Shown here one piece after another: positions 36,415 through 44,778 of a stretch of DNA of 64,000 nt (the first letter of the stretch is position 1; every line of letters begins with the position of its first letter). The notes beneath the pieces were generated by a model, which worked only from the letters and a program-made list of their open reading frames with translations, had not been told where the DNA came from and ran no database searches. The translations under genes were made by a program, and so were the position numbers. Source of the stretch: Sulfopaludibacter sp963835555 (GTDB lineage Bacteria; Acidobacteriota; Terriglobia; Bryobacterales; Bryobacteraceae); the NCBI GenBank assembly GCA_963835555.1, contig CAWIGC010000007.1:158390-222389 (forward strand), written 5' to 3'.

Positions 36415-39042
36415 ATGAAAACGATAGTTAGGTCCCAATTGCCAGTGCTGGCGTTGGAAATCGATGAGGAAGGAACGGTCGCTCAGAAGTCGATGCAAAT
36501 GACCCGGCAAGGACAGCTCGAAAACACGCTCCTGGACGCGCTGTATCCAGGAATCCGTGTGGCCACTGTCGCAATCCCGGGCACAGAACTCGATGAGTAC
36601 GGGCGTGCCAAGGTGGAACAGGCTCTGGCGACATTTCGTGTTGGTGGGGTGGAGTATCGCCTCATCGGCGCCTCGGGCTCGGCGAAGAACGGCAAGTATT
36701 ACGCCGTCAACAAGGAGTTCGAGAAGCCAATTGCTGAGCGTTTCCAGCAGTGGCCCGAAGCTGCGATCACCTACTTCGGCATCTTGATCTCACCCTGCAA
36801 GGTGCGGATCGAGGAGCCGGACGTTCGAGTGCTCGTAGTGGACGACCACACCCTTGGCACCAATGACTGCCGCGGTTGGATTCGGCGTTCGATGTTTGAA
36901 AAGCTGGATCTGCCCGCCCGTCACTTCTACCAGTTCCGTCTCGCATTCAACCGGACTCAGGCCAAGGGCAGTTTTAAGGTGATGGAGAATGACGTCGCTG
37001 AAGCACTCGGCGCCGACATCATCCTGCCCAAAAGCTCCATGAAGCCTGCGTTACCGGAAAAGTCAGCTCTAGTGAGGCTTTGTTTCGGCGACGCGCAGTT
37101 GTTCCGGGGACCAGCTGTGTTGGGAATCCGGGAGATCTCGCGGCAACTGGAATACGAGTCGAGCTATACGCTGCTGACTCACGCTCCCGAAGACTCGATC
37201 GACCTGGAGGTCTTGCCGCATGCGCTCGCGCAAGTGCGGAAGCTGAAGACCACCGTCGAAGAGAACAACTTCGAAGAACTATTCCGGCTCTTGGGTACCT
37301 CGAATTCGTCACGCCCAGTACACGCAGACGGGGATGCCATGGAAGACGGAGAGTACACGTCCGCGGAGCGAACTGTGGTGGAGGCGGCGCTGAAGGCTGA
37401 TGGCAGTGGTCAGCTCGTAAAGTTCCCCTTCATTAACAACCAACTGCAGCGGATCTTGTGCCGGTGGGCGTACAAGCTGTGCACCGCAGGTGGCTTCCGG
37501 TTGCCTGCCTTCGCATTGGCTGATGACGGCTACCTGGTGGCTCACAACGGAAGGGTCTACAGCGGTTCGGACTGGATGCCTGAGGATCACGCCATCACGA
37601 GTCTCGTCTCCCGGCGCCTCCTCGAAGTTCGGTATCCCATTCGCGCCAAGGACGACCTGCTCCCGCTGAAGAACCTCACTGGTCCAGATACGGTAGCGCG
37701 GTTGATGAACGACCTGAGACGGCAAGGTAGCTCGATGTCTGAGCCAGAGGCCGTCCAGCAGATCGTCACCGGGCAACTCCGTCTGGATCACACCATCACC
37801 CTGCACTCGAAAACGGCGGCGAAGAACGGAGGCGACTACGACTTCGACGTTGTTTGCGTGGTGGAGGAGCAGCGCTTTCCACGGTGGGTCGAGGACCGTT
37901 TCAGTCACCGCGAAACCTTCTCGAACGAGAAGGACAAACGGAAGAAGAGGCGCTCGGCCTGGTGGAACCTGCCCCAGGTTGCGGTTTCGGCGAAAGGCAA
38001 CGGGATTGGGGTCATCACCGACCTGATGACGTCTTGCCTGGCTGCCGGACGCTCTGACCTTGCGGAACTGCTGGCGAAAGAACTCCAGGCGGCACTCGAT
38101 GCTCTGAAACACGGCACGATACCGAACCAGGACGTGATCATCAATGTCCGCAAGCAGGTCCTCACCGCTCCATGGTTGCGGTTTAAGGACGAGAAGCGCG
38201 CAGGCGACTTGCCGCTGCACTTGACCGTGAGCCCCACGGACAAGATCGGCAGGTTGTACAACGTACTTCGGAAAGAGCTGGACGACTTCTTCAGCGACGT
38301 CCGGCCTCTGGCGGACTTTCGCGGTCTGATCGTCAACGGGCGATTCGATCGTGAAATGTACAAGGAGGCAGGGCAGATCGCCACGGTCTACGGAGTCAAC
38401 ATTTCGCTGATCTTGAAGAAGCGCGACAAGTACCAGAAGGAAGTGACCGATGCCCAAGCGGAGCTGAACGCGTGCGACATGAACGACGCGGCGGCAAGGC
38501 GGAAGGCATTCAAGCGTCGCAATACGGCCAAGGCAGCGCTGCATTGGTATGAGGAACGCTCCCGCCAGGAGATGCGCAACATGATTCACCTGGTGCGGAA
38601 GTGGGCCGAACGGAAGTCGAAGAACGCCTACGACTGGTTGGCGGCTCTCTACGCGATCACGTGCAAGGGGAGCAAGAGTACCGGGAGTATCGTGTTTTAC
38701 GCGTTTCCGCAGGAACTCGTCAACATGATCGCGGAGCGCACCGGAGGCCGTCCAGTCACCGTTGCGATTCCTGATCTGGTTGACGGGGACGTATACATCG
38801 ACGAAGACGGCAACGTTTACCTCGTCGATCAGGTCGGCGACGGCCAGGGACAGATCATCGAGAGGGAAACCTTCCTCATGCAAGTAACGAGGACCGGTGA
38901 CCTGATCTACGATCACGGCCGAACTCAGCGGATTCATCCCGTGGAGTTCGAATCCGGGCGGGCGGAAGTGAGGGACGGGAAGCTCGAACTTCTTGGTTCC
39001 AGGCAGAAGCCCAAGGTTCCGAAGCCGAGGTTGGACGAGTAG
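36415..39042 (+). CDS. Putative double-psi-beta-barrel RNA polymerase (RdRP/QDE-1/YonO-like)
   Basis: 875 residues from ATG 36415 (AAGGAG upstream). Two regions match the two barrels of single-chain RNA polymerases. The first reads LGTNDCRGWIRRS, then FNRTQAKGSFKVM (K184, K188) and LPKSSMKP (K206, K210), the pattern of the lysine-bearing barrel of cellular RdRPs. The second is LHSKTAAKNGGDYDFDVV, where D474, D476 and D478 fit the metal-binding DxDxD motif that follows GG/GS in RdRPs, QDE-1 and YonO and equals NADFDGD of beta-prime. The central Gly is Phe here. Helical segments follow (about 480-700). It lies within the conjugation operon. It may transcribe element DNA or make RNA primers. The assignment rests on motifs read by eye. 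Confidence 0.72.
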   Translation: MKTIVRSQLPVLALEIDEEGTVAQKSMQMTRQGQLENTLLDALYPGIRVATVAIPGTELDEYGRAKVEQALATFRVGGVEYRLIGASGSAKNGKYYAVNKEFEKPIAERFQQWPEAAITYFGILISPCKVRIEEPDVRVLVVDDHTLGTNDCRGWIRRSMFEKLDLPARHFYQFRLAFNRTQAKGSFKVMENDVAEALGADIILPKSSMKPALPEKSALVRLCFGDAQLFRGPAVLGIREISRQLEYESSYTLLTHAPEDSIDLEVLPHALAQVRKLKTTVEENNFEELFRLLGTSNSSRPVHADGDAMEDGEYTSAERTVVEAALKADGSGQLVKFPFINNQLQRILCRWAYKLCTAGGFRLPAFALADDGYLVAHNGRVYSGSDWMPEDHAITSLVSRRLLEVRYPIRAKDDLLPLKNLTGPDTVARLMNDLRRQGSSMSEPEAVQQIVTGQLRLDHTITLHSKTAAKNGGDYDFDVVCVVEEQRFPRWVEDRFSHRETFSNEKDKRKKRRSAWWNLPQVAVSAKGNGIGVITDLMTSCLAAGRSDLAELLAKELQAALDALKHGTIPNQDVIINVRKQVLTAPWLRFKDEKRAGDLPLHLTVSPTDKIGRLYNVLRKELDDFFSDVRPLADFRGLIVNGRFDREMYKEAGQIATVYGVNISLILKKRDKYQKEVTDAQAELNACDMNDAAARRKAFKRRNTAKAALHWYEERSRQEMRNMIHLVRKWAERKSKNAYDWLAALYAITCKGSKSTGSIVFYAFPQELVNMIAERTGGRPVTVAIPDLVDGDVYIDEDGNVYLVDQVGDGQGQIIERETFLMQVTRTGDLIYDHGRTQRIHPVEFESGRAEVRDGKLELLGSRQKPKVPKPRLDE

Positions 39043-39053
39043 TGTGGCTTTCG

Positions 39054-39098
39054 GGGAGGTCTGGGAAACCGGGCCTCCCTGTAGGCTTCTCTGAGAAG
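39054..39098 (+). terminator. Twin hairpins after the polymerase-like gene
   Basis: GGGAGG (39054-39059) pairs with CCTCCC (39074-39079) with further inner pairs (GG/CC). A second palindrome, CTTCT/AGAAG, lies at 39086-39098. No T-tract follows, so it is a weak terminator or an mRNA-stabilising structure just before the second VirB9-like gene. Confidence 0.4.
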
Positions 39099-39126
39099 TA
39101 AGGCATTGACTGAAGGAGTAAAGCCC

Positions 39127-39972
39127 ATGAAACGCACTTTGATGCTTATCGCAATCGCGACCCTGACCGTATTCGGCCAGAAGATCGAGACACAGACGCC
39201 GGACCGGAATAGAGTTACGCGCCTGGGTACGACGCAAGACCATCTCAGCGTGATTGAACTCGGCGAACCCGTCACGCAAGTGGCCGCCGGCAGTTCGTCG
39301 TTCAAGATCGAATGGCGCGAAAACAAGGTTTTCATCCAGCCGCTGGAGCCTGGCGCAACCACCAACCTGTTCATCTGGACCGCCTCCGGCCGTCTCAGTT
39401 ACGAGCTGGTGCCCGCGGCCTCCGTGGAACAGATGCACTTCGCGATCGACCAGGACCCAACCACCGTTCAGGCCAAACGGCCGGAACCGGTCGAACATCC
39501 GCCGGTCGTCGAACAACCCAAGATTCCTCCGGCCATGCTGATGGAGAGTTCGCCCGTCAAGGTGGTCGGATCTTCAAGAAACCACGAGAAAGTGGAGATC
39601 TTGATGCAGGACGTTTACCAGAAGGATGGCCGCGTCTACCTTCGGTATGCCATCGTCAATGGAGGCCGGACGGTCTACTTTCCAGCGGCTCCGGACGTAT
39701 TCACTCTGAACTCGCCGCGCGCGCCGCAGTCGCTGATTCCGCTGGCAAACAGCCAGCTTGCCGGCGACTACCAGCTCAAGTGGAAAGGCGAGGCACGCGT
39801 TCCCGTGGTTCACACCGAGTTGCAGGCACCCGTCGTTCGGCCAGGGCAAACCGGCCACGGCGTGACCACGTTCGATCTGCCGGCCGCCAGCGAGCCGGGA
39901 CTTCGAACGGTTGTCAAACTAGCTTTCCCGGCGGACGCGGCCGGCAATGTGAGCGCGATTCTGGTGCTGTAG
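39127..39972 (+). CDS. VirB9/TrbG-like outer-channel protein (copy 2)
   Basis: 281 residues. The signal peptide (LMLIAIATLTVFGQ) is followed by an N-domain with the VirB9 pattern: HLSVIELGEPVTQVAAGSSS, then KVFIQPLEPGATTNLFIWTA, then GRLSYELVP. A Pro-rich linker lies near 125-150, and a beta-sandwich follows (VYLRYAIVNGGRTVYFPAAP). It is a better VirB9 match than the protein encoded at 22129. Two VirB9-like proteins in one system may sit at different levels of the pore. The gene restarts the secretion genes after the polymerase-like gene. Confidence 0.78.
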   Translation: MKRTLMLIAIATLTVFGQKIETQTPDRNRVTRLGTTQDHLSVIELGEPVTQVAAGSSSFKIEWRENKVFIQPLEPGATTNLFIWTASGRLSYELVPAASVEQMHFAIDQDPTTVQAKRPEPVEHPPVVEQPKIPPAMLMESSPVKVVGSSRNHEKVEILMQDVYQKDGRVYLRYAIVNGGRTVYFPAAPDVFTLNSPRAPQSLIPLANSQLAGDYQLKWKGEARVPVVHTELQAPVVRPGQTGHGVTTFDLPAASEPGLRTVVKLAFPADAAGNVSAILVL

Positions 39973-39974
39973 CC

Positions 39975-40301
39975 ATGGCTGACTACAGGCAAGTCACGAC
40001 CGAGGATGTGCTGGAAGCAGCCCGGAGACGGCGGCCGCTCTGTGATGAGGTAGCAGTGGATGATCCGGTGACAGCCGGCAAGGTGCTCGCTGCGTTCGAA
40101 ACCAGGATGGAACAACGGCAGGACCTTGGAGTGGTGAACCGGGCGCTGAATGTCTTCCTCGAACCTCGAAATCCCTTCGAGCCCGAGAGAACACGCAAGC
40201 CGAAGCGGGAAGCCGTCATATTCGGAACGCTCGTTGCCGTTGTCGCCGCGGCATTCCTGTTCTTCAATCTCGCCGCACCGCGGCTGCAGGTATACCCATG
40301 A
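39975..40301 (+). CDS. Tail-anchored small protein of unknown function
   Basis: 108 residues: a soluble helical N-terminus and one C-terminal membrane segment (AVIFGTLVAVVAAAFLFFNLA). No recognised motif. It starts 2 bases after the VirB9-like stop and its own stop overlaps the next gene as ATGA, so it is an operon member, perhaps an accessory of the secretion channel. Confidence 0.65.
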   Translation: MADYRQVTTEDVLEAARRRRPLCDEVAVDDPVTAGKVLAAFETRMEQRQDLGVVNRALNVFLEPRNPFEPERTRKPKREAVIFGTLVAVVAAAFLFFNLAAPRLQVYP

Positions 40302-40696
40302 GCGACACCTGGAAAGCTCGCCTTGACGGAGCACTGGGCCGAGGGGAGGTTGCTGGATTGTACTTCACGACCGCACTGCTCGTCGTCGTCGAGTTCTGCT
40401 TTGTGTGCTGGCTGAATCGAATCCCGATTCCGGACGTACCGACCGCAGGAGCCGGGTTCATTGTTTTGCCGCCGTGGTATCGGAAGCCGCGCTTCGAAGT
40501 GACGCTTCTGCTTACGATCCTGGCGGGCCTGTTGTTTTCAGTTTGCTGGGGACTCTGGGATCTGTGGCAACAAAGAAACGACACGGAATCGTGGGAGAAG
40601 GCCATTCAGTCGGTCAAACAACGCGTCAGGACGGCGACATCCGTCGCCGCCCTGACAGGCATTGAACTAGCACTGGTCACCTATCTCCGTTATTGA
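40298..40696 (+). CDS. Small membrane protein of unknown function
   Basis: 132 residues with two or three hydrophobic segments (LYFTTALLVVVEFCFVCWL, then VTLLLTILAGLLFSVCWGL). Not recognised. It is coupled by ATGA to the gene before it and followed by the coupling-protein gene. A role next to VirD4 in the inner membrane is plausible from position. Confidence 0.65.
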   Translation: MSDTWKARLDGALGRGEVAGLYFTTALLVVVEFCFVCWLNRIPIPDVPTAGAGFIVLPPWYRKPRFEVTLLLTILAGLLFSVCWGLWDLWQQRNDTESWEKAIQSVKQRVRTATSVAALTGIELALVTYLRY

Positions 40697-40752
40697 AGCC
40701 CACCACAGTTATCCCACAAGTCCCCGAAAGCTCCCCCTTGGAGGTGAGACCC

Positions 40753-42546
40753 ATGATTCGAGATTCCTATCCGGACACTTCCCGCGATCGGCCGTCGTTG
40801 TCGGCGTCTCCGATCTTTGTGTGCACTGCACTGGCGGGACTGATTCTGTTCACGCTCTGGTTCCTCGGCACTAGAGCCTACCATTTCACCGATCTTCAGA
40901 TGGCTGAGTTCTTCGTCTACTTCCTCCTTGGGATCGGCGTGCCCGGCATTGCGATCTGGGTCTTAATGAAGCGACGGGAGTGGAAGGAAAACCAGAGACG
41001 GTATCCACCCTTGGTAATGAGCCCAGCCGCGGATGCCAAGCATGTCGAGAAGGCTTGGAAGCAAAACGCCGTGGTGCTCGGTTACGACGTGCATGGAACG
41101 CCGTGGTTGTGGCCGGACAAAGTGCGGGTCATGCAAGGAATCGTCGTGGGCATGACGGGCAGCGGCAAGACCACACTTCTGAAGAACATCATCACCCAGG
41201 ACCTGACTCGGAGGGTCGGCCCTGCACAAGACCGGCACAAGGTCCCGATGGTCATCTTCGACGGAAAGGGTGACCTCGACTTCTTCTATGAACTGCTGCC
41301 GCACATCAACCGGGCCGGGCGACTCGGGGATCTGCGTCTGATCAATCCCGCGCGACCGGAGCTTTCGTGCCTGTACAATCCTTTCCACACGACCGACGAG
41401 AACTACATGGCGCAGGTGAACATGGTCTTCGGATCCTTCAATCTGCACGATGAGTTCTTCGCCAAACACCAACTGAATTACCTCGCGGACATCGTCCGCA
41501 TCCTTCACTACACGGGAGTTGCCTTCAATTTCTACGACGTCATCGTTATGGCGCTGGATGAAGAGGTCCTCCGCGAACAGATCGAGAAAGCTCGCAGGCA
41601 CATCCAAGCCGACCGTGAAGTATCAATGCAGCGCGGGCTGAACTTCGAGATGTCCGTGCGGAACCTGCTCGAATCGTTTCATGACCGGGAGAGGGTGCCG
41701 AAGATTCAGGGTCTGCTCAACGAGTGCATGACGTTTCTGGACGACGAATTGTCCGTCATCACCGGCCCCTACGAGGACCTGCTGTCGATCGACGACGTGA
41801 TTGACCAGGAGCTGATCCTGTTCGTGACCCTGAACATCAACAAGAATACCGAACCGGTTCGAGCACTCGGGAAGATGCTGCTGCAGAACTTGCAGCTTGT
41901 CGTCGGCAAACGGTACGAAAGCGAAGAGGAGCGGAGACGGATGAACCGCCCCATCCTGAGCGTGGTTCTGGACGAGTTTGCCCCGTTCGGGTACCGAAAT
42001 TTCGCCCAGATTTTGCAGACGGCTCGCGGCACCAACACCGCTTTCCTGTTCTCAATGCAAAGCCTGCCGCAGCTTCTTCAGGTTGGCAAGGGGTTCAAGG
42101 ATGACGTCACCAGCGCGCCAAACACGAAGATCGCAATGCGGACGCAGGACGAGGAGACGTCCAAGTTCTTCATCCGGGCGTCGGCCGAGCACACCGTAAC
42201 CAAGCGGACCGTGTCGCTGGTGAGGGAGCAGGTGTTCGGTTGGGAGCGATTTGAGAGAGGCACGAGCGGTTCGGAACGGGAGGAGCGGGAATACCGCGCG
42301 GAGGACGAGAGGATCAAGAACCTGCCAAAAGGGCAGATGCAGATCCTCATGACGGACGACACGGAAGGGACGTTGCACCGGCACCTGCACGTACGCACGC
42401 CTCCAGACGTGGAAATGCGGGGCTTTGAAATGGAATTGGCGCCGCGATTGCGCCAGTCGAGACTGGACGTCCAGGGAGCGAACCTCCGGTTCAAAGATCC
42501 GGGATTGGCGGCTTCGTTTGGCAGGCGAATGCAGGGGAGGAGGTAG
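40753..42546 (+). CDS. virD4: VirD4/TraG-family type IV coupling protein
   Basis: 597 residues from ATG 40753, chosen because GGAGGTGAG stands 6 bases upstream; a TTG at 40693 overlapping the previous stop is the alternative. Two membrane segments lie near residues 18-70. Walker A GMTGSGKTT (K139), the VIFDGKGD segment and Walker B (ILSVVLDEFAPFG) follow, then the RxxNxxF-type motif RGTNTAFLFSMQSLPQL. The protein recruits the DNA-relaxase substrate and pumps it into the channel. Its presence argues for conjugation rather than pure protein secretion. Confidence 0.95.
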   Translation: MIRDSYPDTSRDRPSLSASPIFVCTALAGLILFTLWFLGTRAYHFTDLQMAEFFVYFLLGIGVPGIAIWVLMKRREWKENQRRYPPLVMSPAADAKHVEKAWKQNAVVLGYDVHGTPWLWPDKVRVMQGIVVGMTGSGKTTLLKNIITQDLTRRVGPAQDRHKVPMVIFDGKGDLDFFYELLPHINRAGRLGDLRLINPARPELSCLYNPFHTTDENYMAQVNMVFGSFNLHDEFFAKHQLNYLADIVRILHYTGVAFNFYDVIVMALDEEVLREQIEKARRHIQADREVSMQRGLNFEMSVRNLLESFHDRERVPKIQGLLNECMTFLDDELSVITGPYEDLLSIDDVIDQELILFVTLNINKNTEPVRALGKMLLQNLQLVVGKRYESEEERRRMNRPILSVVLDEFAPFGYRNFAQILQTARGTNTAFLFSMQSLPQLLQVGKGFKDDVTSAPNTKIAMRTQDEETSKFFIRASAEHTVTKRTVSLVREQVFGWERFERGTSGSEREEREYRAEDERIKNLPKGQMQILMTDDTEGTLHRHLHVRTPPDVEMRGFEMELAPRLRQSRLDVQGANLRFKDPGLAASFGRRMQGRR

Positions 42547-42550
42547 CCAA

Positions 42551-43303
42551 ATGTTAGGAAGAGTCAGATGCATCCTTTATATCGGCGTCGTAACCGGCTG
42601 GATCGGGCTCACGCCGGCCCAATGTCAGCAGCCGGTGGGATCGAAGGTAGCCAGTCCGCAGCAACCAGGAGCCGGACAGCGGAACGCAGCGCAGCAGCCC
42701 GTACCCAATCTGTATCCGTCCCGGTCCGCGCAGCCGGTGCCAGCGGCGCAGTATTCGCCCCTGGCCGCCCAGGGCGGCTACCGCGGCCAGAAACTGACAT
42801 GGTACGAGGCGCTGTTCCGTTCGTTGAATCCGAAGAACGTCGACTGGGGTATGAGCTGGGAGCAGCGCCGTAGCATCTTCCTGGAGAACTCGATCGGCAA
42901 CAAGTACTTCATGTACACAGCGGCGCTGTCAATGCTGCTGGTCTATTCCTTCGTGGTCATCGTCTGGCAGCGGTGGAACCATGCGGAGAGGCTCAAGCAG
43001 TTGGCCCAGGGAGCAGCCGACGCCATGAACTACGCGCAGTACTGGAAGGCGGGCGCCGAAAAGGCCACACGAAAGCACAACACCCACATCGAGAAATGCA
43101 ATCGTGTGATCGAGGCCGGGGAGAGCGGACTGCCCACCGGTGACACAGCCGAAGCTGGCGCACTACGACAGCAGGTCGAGGGAATGAGAATCGAGGTGCT
43201 CAACCTGACCTCGGAGAACAAGCGGTTACGCCATGATCTGGAACAAAAGTCGACCGTGGTTGCGGACCTATCGGCTCGCGTTGATGATGCCACGAAAAAA
43301 TAG
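42551..43303 (+). CDS. Secreted/anchored coiled-coil protein, possible -1 frameshift extension
   Basis: 250 residues: signal-like N-terminus (ILYIGVVTGWIGLTPAQC), a Pro/Gln-rich stretch, a membrane segment (YTAALSMLLVYSFVVIVWQ, about 127-146) and a C-terminal coiled coil (GMRIEVLNLTSENKRLRHDLEQ). The frame stops at TAG 43301 right after six A residues. A -1 shift there opens 47 more codons to 43443: a Gly-rich linker (GSGNGPGNGAKGG) and a second coiled coil (LVDRINRLEETLRTVRLENE). This is either programmed frameshifting on A6 or an indel. Follows virD4 by 4 bases. Confidence 0.75.
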   Translation: MLGRVRCILYIGVVTGWIGLTPAQCQQPVGSKVASPQQPGAGQRNAAQQPVPNLYPSRSAQPVPAAQYSPLAAQGGYRGQKLTWYEALFRSLNPKNVDWGMSWEQRRSIFLENSIGNKYFMYTAALSMLLVYSFVVIVWQRWNHAERLKQLAQGAADAMNYAQYWKAGAEKATRKHNTHIEKCNRVIEAGESGLPTGDTAEAGALRQQVEGMRIEVLNLTSENKRLRHDLEQKSTVVADLSARVDDATKK

Positions 43304-43331
43304 GCAGCGGCAACGGACCTGGGAATGGCGC

Positions 43332-43369
43332 CAAGGGTGGCGAGAACTCGGTTCAGGTCGCCACCCTTG
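43332..43369 (+). other. Strong 12-bp hairpin within the frameshift extension
   Basis: CAAGGGTGGCGA (43332-43343) pairs perfectly with TCGCCACCCTTG (43358-43369) over 14 bases. It starts 31 bases after the A6 tract, further than the usual 5-9 base spacer of frameshift-stimulating structures. There is no U-tract, so it is not a normal terminator either. Confidence 0.6.
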
Positions 43370-43452
43370 TGGACAGAATCAACCGTTTGGAAGAGACGCT
43401 GCGGACCGTTCGGCTGGAAAACGAGCGCCTCAAGGGAGCGTAGGCTACGGTC

Positions 43453-43869
43453 ATGCTGATCTCGGTATTGGGCTTTGGGAGCATTTGGACGCTACGATCC
43501 GCGAGAAAAGCGCGGGCACAGGAACGGTTTGACCCTCGGGATCTGGCCTACTACAACACAACCGGGGTCGATGTCGGCGGCAAACTGCGCAATCGGCCTC
43601 GCGTGTATGGCGTGGCCCGATTCAACGGAAATAGCGGCTTCCGTCCCGAATGTTGGCACCGCATGCTGTACAGGGTGTTCGACTGCGAACCGCCGTGCGC
43701 TTGGAATGGCCACCAGAAGGTCCTGTTCAAGAGGCTGCTTCGAAAGCCAGAGACACCGGACGCGTACCTGGTGGTCGTGAAATCGGAACAGACTGGCGGC
43801 GTCATCAAGGGCGGAGATTGGCTGCATCGCGAAACCACCTTGATATCGTTCAGCGAATGTGGCGCCTGA
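43453..43869 (+). CDS. Protein of unknown function, N-terminal hydrophobic segment
   Basis: 138 residues. A short hydrophobic start (LISVLGFGSIWTL) could be a signal-anchor. The body is mixed, with conserved-looking aromatic and cysteine residues (FRPECWHRMLYRVFDCEPPC, four Cys in all). Not recognised. It starts 9 bases after the frameshift extension of the previous gene, so that extension is probably the true 3' end of its neighbour. Confidence 0.55.
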   Translation: MLISVLGFGSIWTLRSARKARAQERFDPRDLAYYNTTGVDVGGKLRNRPRVYGVARFNGNSGFRPECWHRMLYRVFDCEPPCAWNGHQKVLFKRLLRKPETPDAYLVVVKSEQTGGVIKGGDWLHRETTLISFSECGA

Positions 43870-43879
43870 CCAGGAAGTC

Positions 43880-43993
43880 ATGGTTGTCATGCCGGCCTAT
43901 GGTTGGGTGCGAGGCGTGCTCGGAACGTTCTTTCTGGAGCCGGTGGCAGCCAGGCCTTGGGAAGCGCGGCTCGTGCTATCGGCGGCTGAATGA
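43880..43993 (+). CDS. Possible 37-residue small protein
   Basis: ATG 43880 to TGA 43991-43993, with a weak AGGAAG just upstream, between two same-strand genes. The product (MVVMPAYGWVRGVLGTFFLE and on) has one hydrophobic stretch. Coding status is uncertain; it is listed because it neatly fills the gap and ends 7 bases before the next start. Confidence 0.25.
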   Translation: MVVMPAYGWVRGVLGTFFLEPVAARPWEARLVLSAAE

Positions 43994-44000
43994 GACGGCG

Positions 44001-44778
44001 ATGGGATACGTGAAAGGATCGATCGACCTCAGTTCCACGCAGGACGGCCTACTCCTCGAACAGGTGCTGCGGTCGCGTCACGCCACGCACGACCAACTCT
44101 GGCAGTTCTTTCAACTGAAAGCAAGAGAGAATCGGCGGCGCATCTTCAACTGGCGGATGCTTCGGCTGGTTCAGCACGGACTGATTACGCGATTAAATGT
44201 GAAGTACGCGAGAGCGAGGATGGGTCTACGCGATCAGCGAATCGGGCGCCGCCTATTTGGCCGGCAATGGCGATGGGGCCGCCCTTGTAGCGTCAAAGGC
44301 GTTCAAACAACTGGACGATCCCGTCGTATTGCATTCGTTGGATCTCAATGATGTTCACCTGACGCTGATTCGGTGCGGCGAATTGGTTCGATGGAAGTCC
44401 GAGCTGGAAATCTTGTGCCTCAATGAACTGACGGGCTTTGGCTACGCCAAGGACTACGATGCGGTGATCACGATCCATTCCGATGGGGAAGATTCCACGT
44501 TCGCTCTCGAGTATGAACGACAGCCAAAGGCGGCCAATCGATATTGGCAGGTGCGGCAGGCTATCGAAAAGGAGCGCCAAGTCAGGTGCTTTCTCTACTT
44601 GACGCCGTCGTATGAGCTCCTGAGTTACGTCGCTGGATTCTTCGACCGGTGCGCGAAGGCCGTATACTTCGGCGTGCTGGAAGACTTTCGGCAGCACGGA
44701 CTCGACACGACAGTACTAGACAGCCGCCGCACACTTTCGTTCCCGTTGCGCGCAGTATTGAATGGAAACGGCTCCTAA
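44001..44778 (+). pseudogene. Replication-relaxation family protein, one frameshift
   Basis: Two frames join into about 258 residues. The N-terminal winged helix (LLLEQVLRSRHATHDQLWQFF, then RRIFNWRMLRLVQHGLITRL) runs to about 44215. Reading then continues in another frame with VYAISESGAAYLAGNGDG and a nuclease-like alpha/beta core (YDAVITIHSDGEDSTFALEYE, then VRCFLYLTPSYELLSYV). The helix-turn-helix plus the E-Y-E-R strand are typical of the replication-relaxation/MobC-related proteins found near VirD4 in plasmids and integrative elements. The indel near 44213-44222 breaks the gene or is a consensus error. Confidence 0.65.

Noticed and set aside
37309..39516. 735-codon open frame on the minus strand
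   Set aside because: Antisense shadow of the polymerase-like gene and the next gene; composition is unnatural and it crosses two well-supported plus-strand genes.
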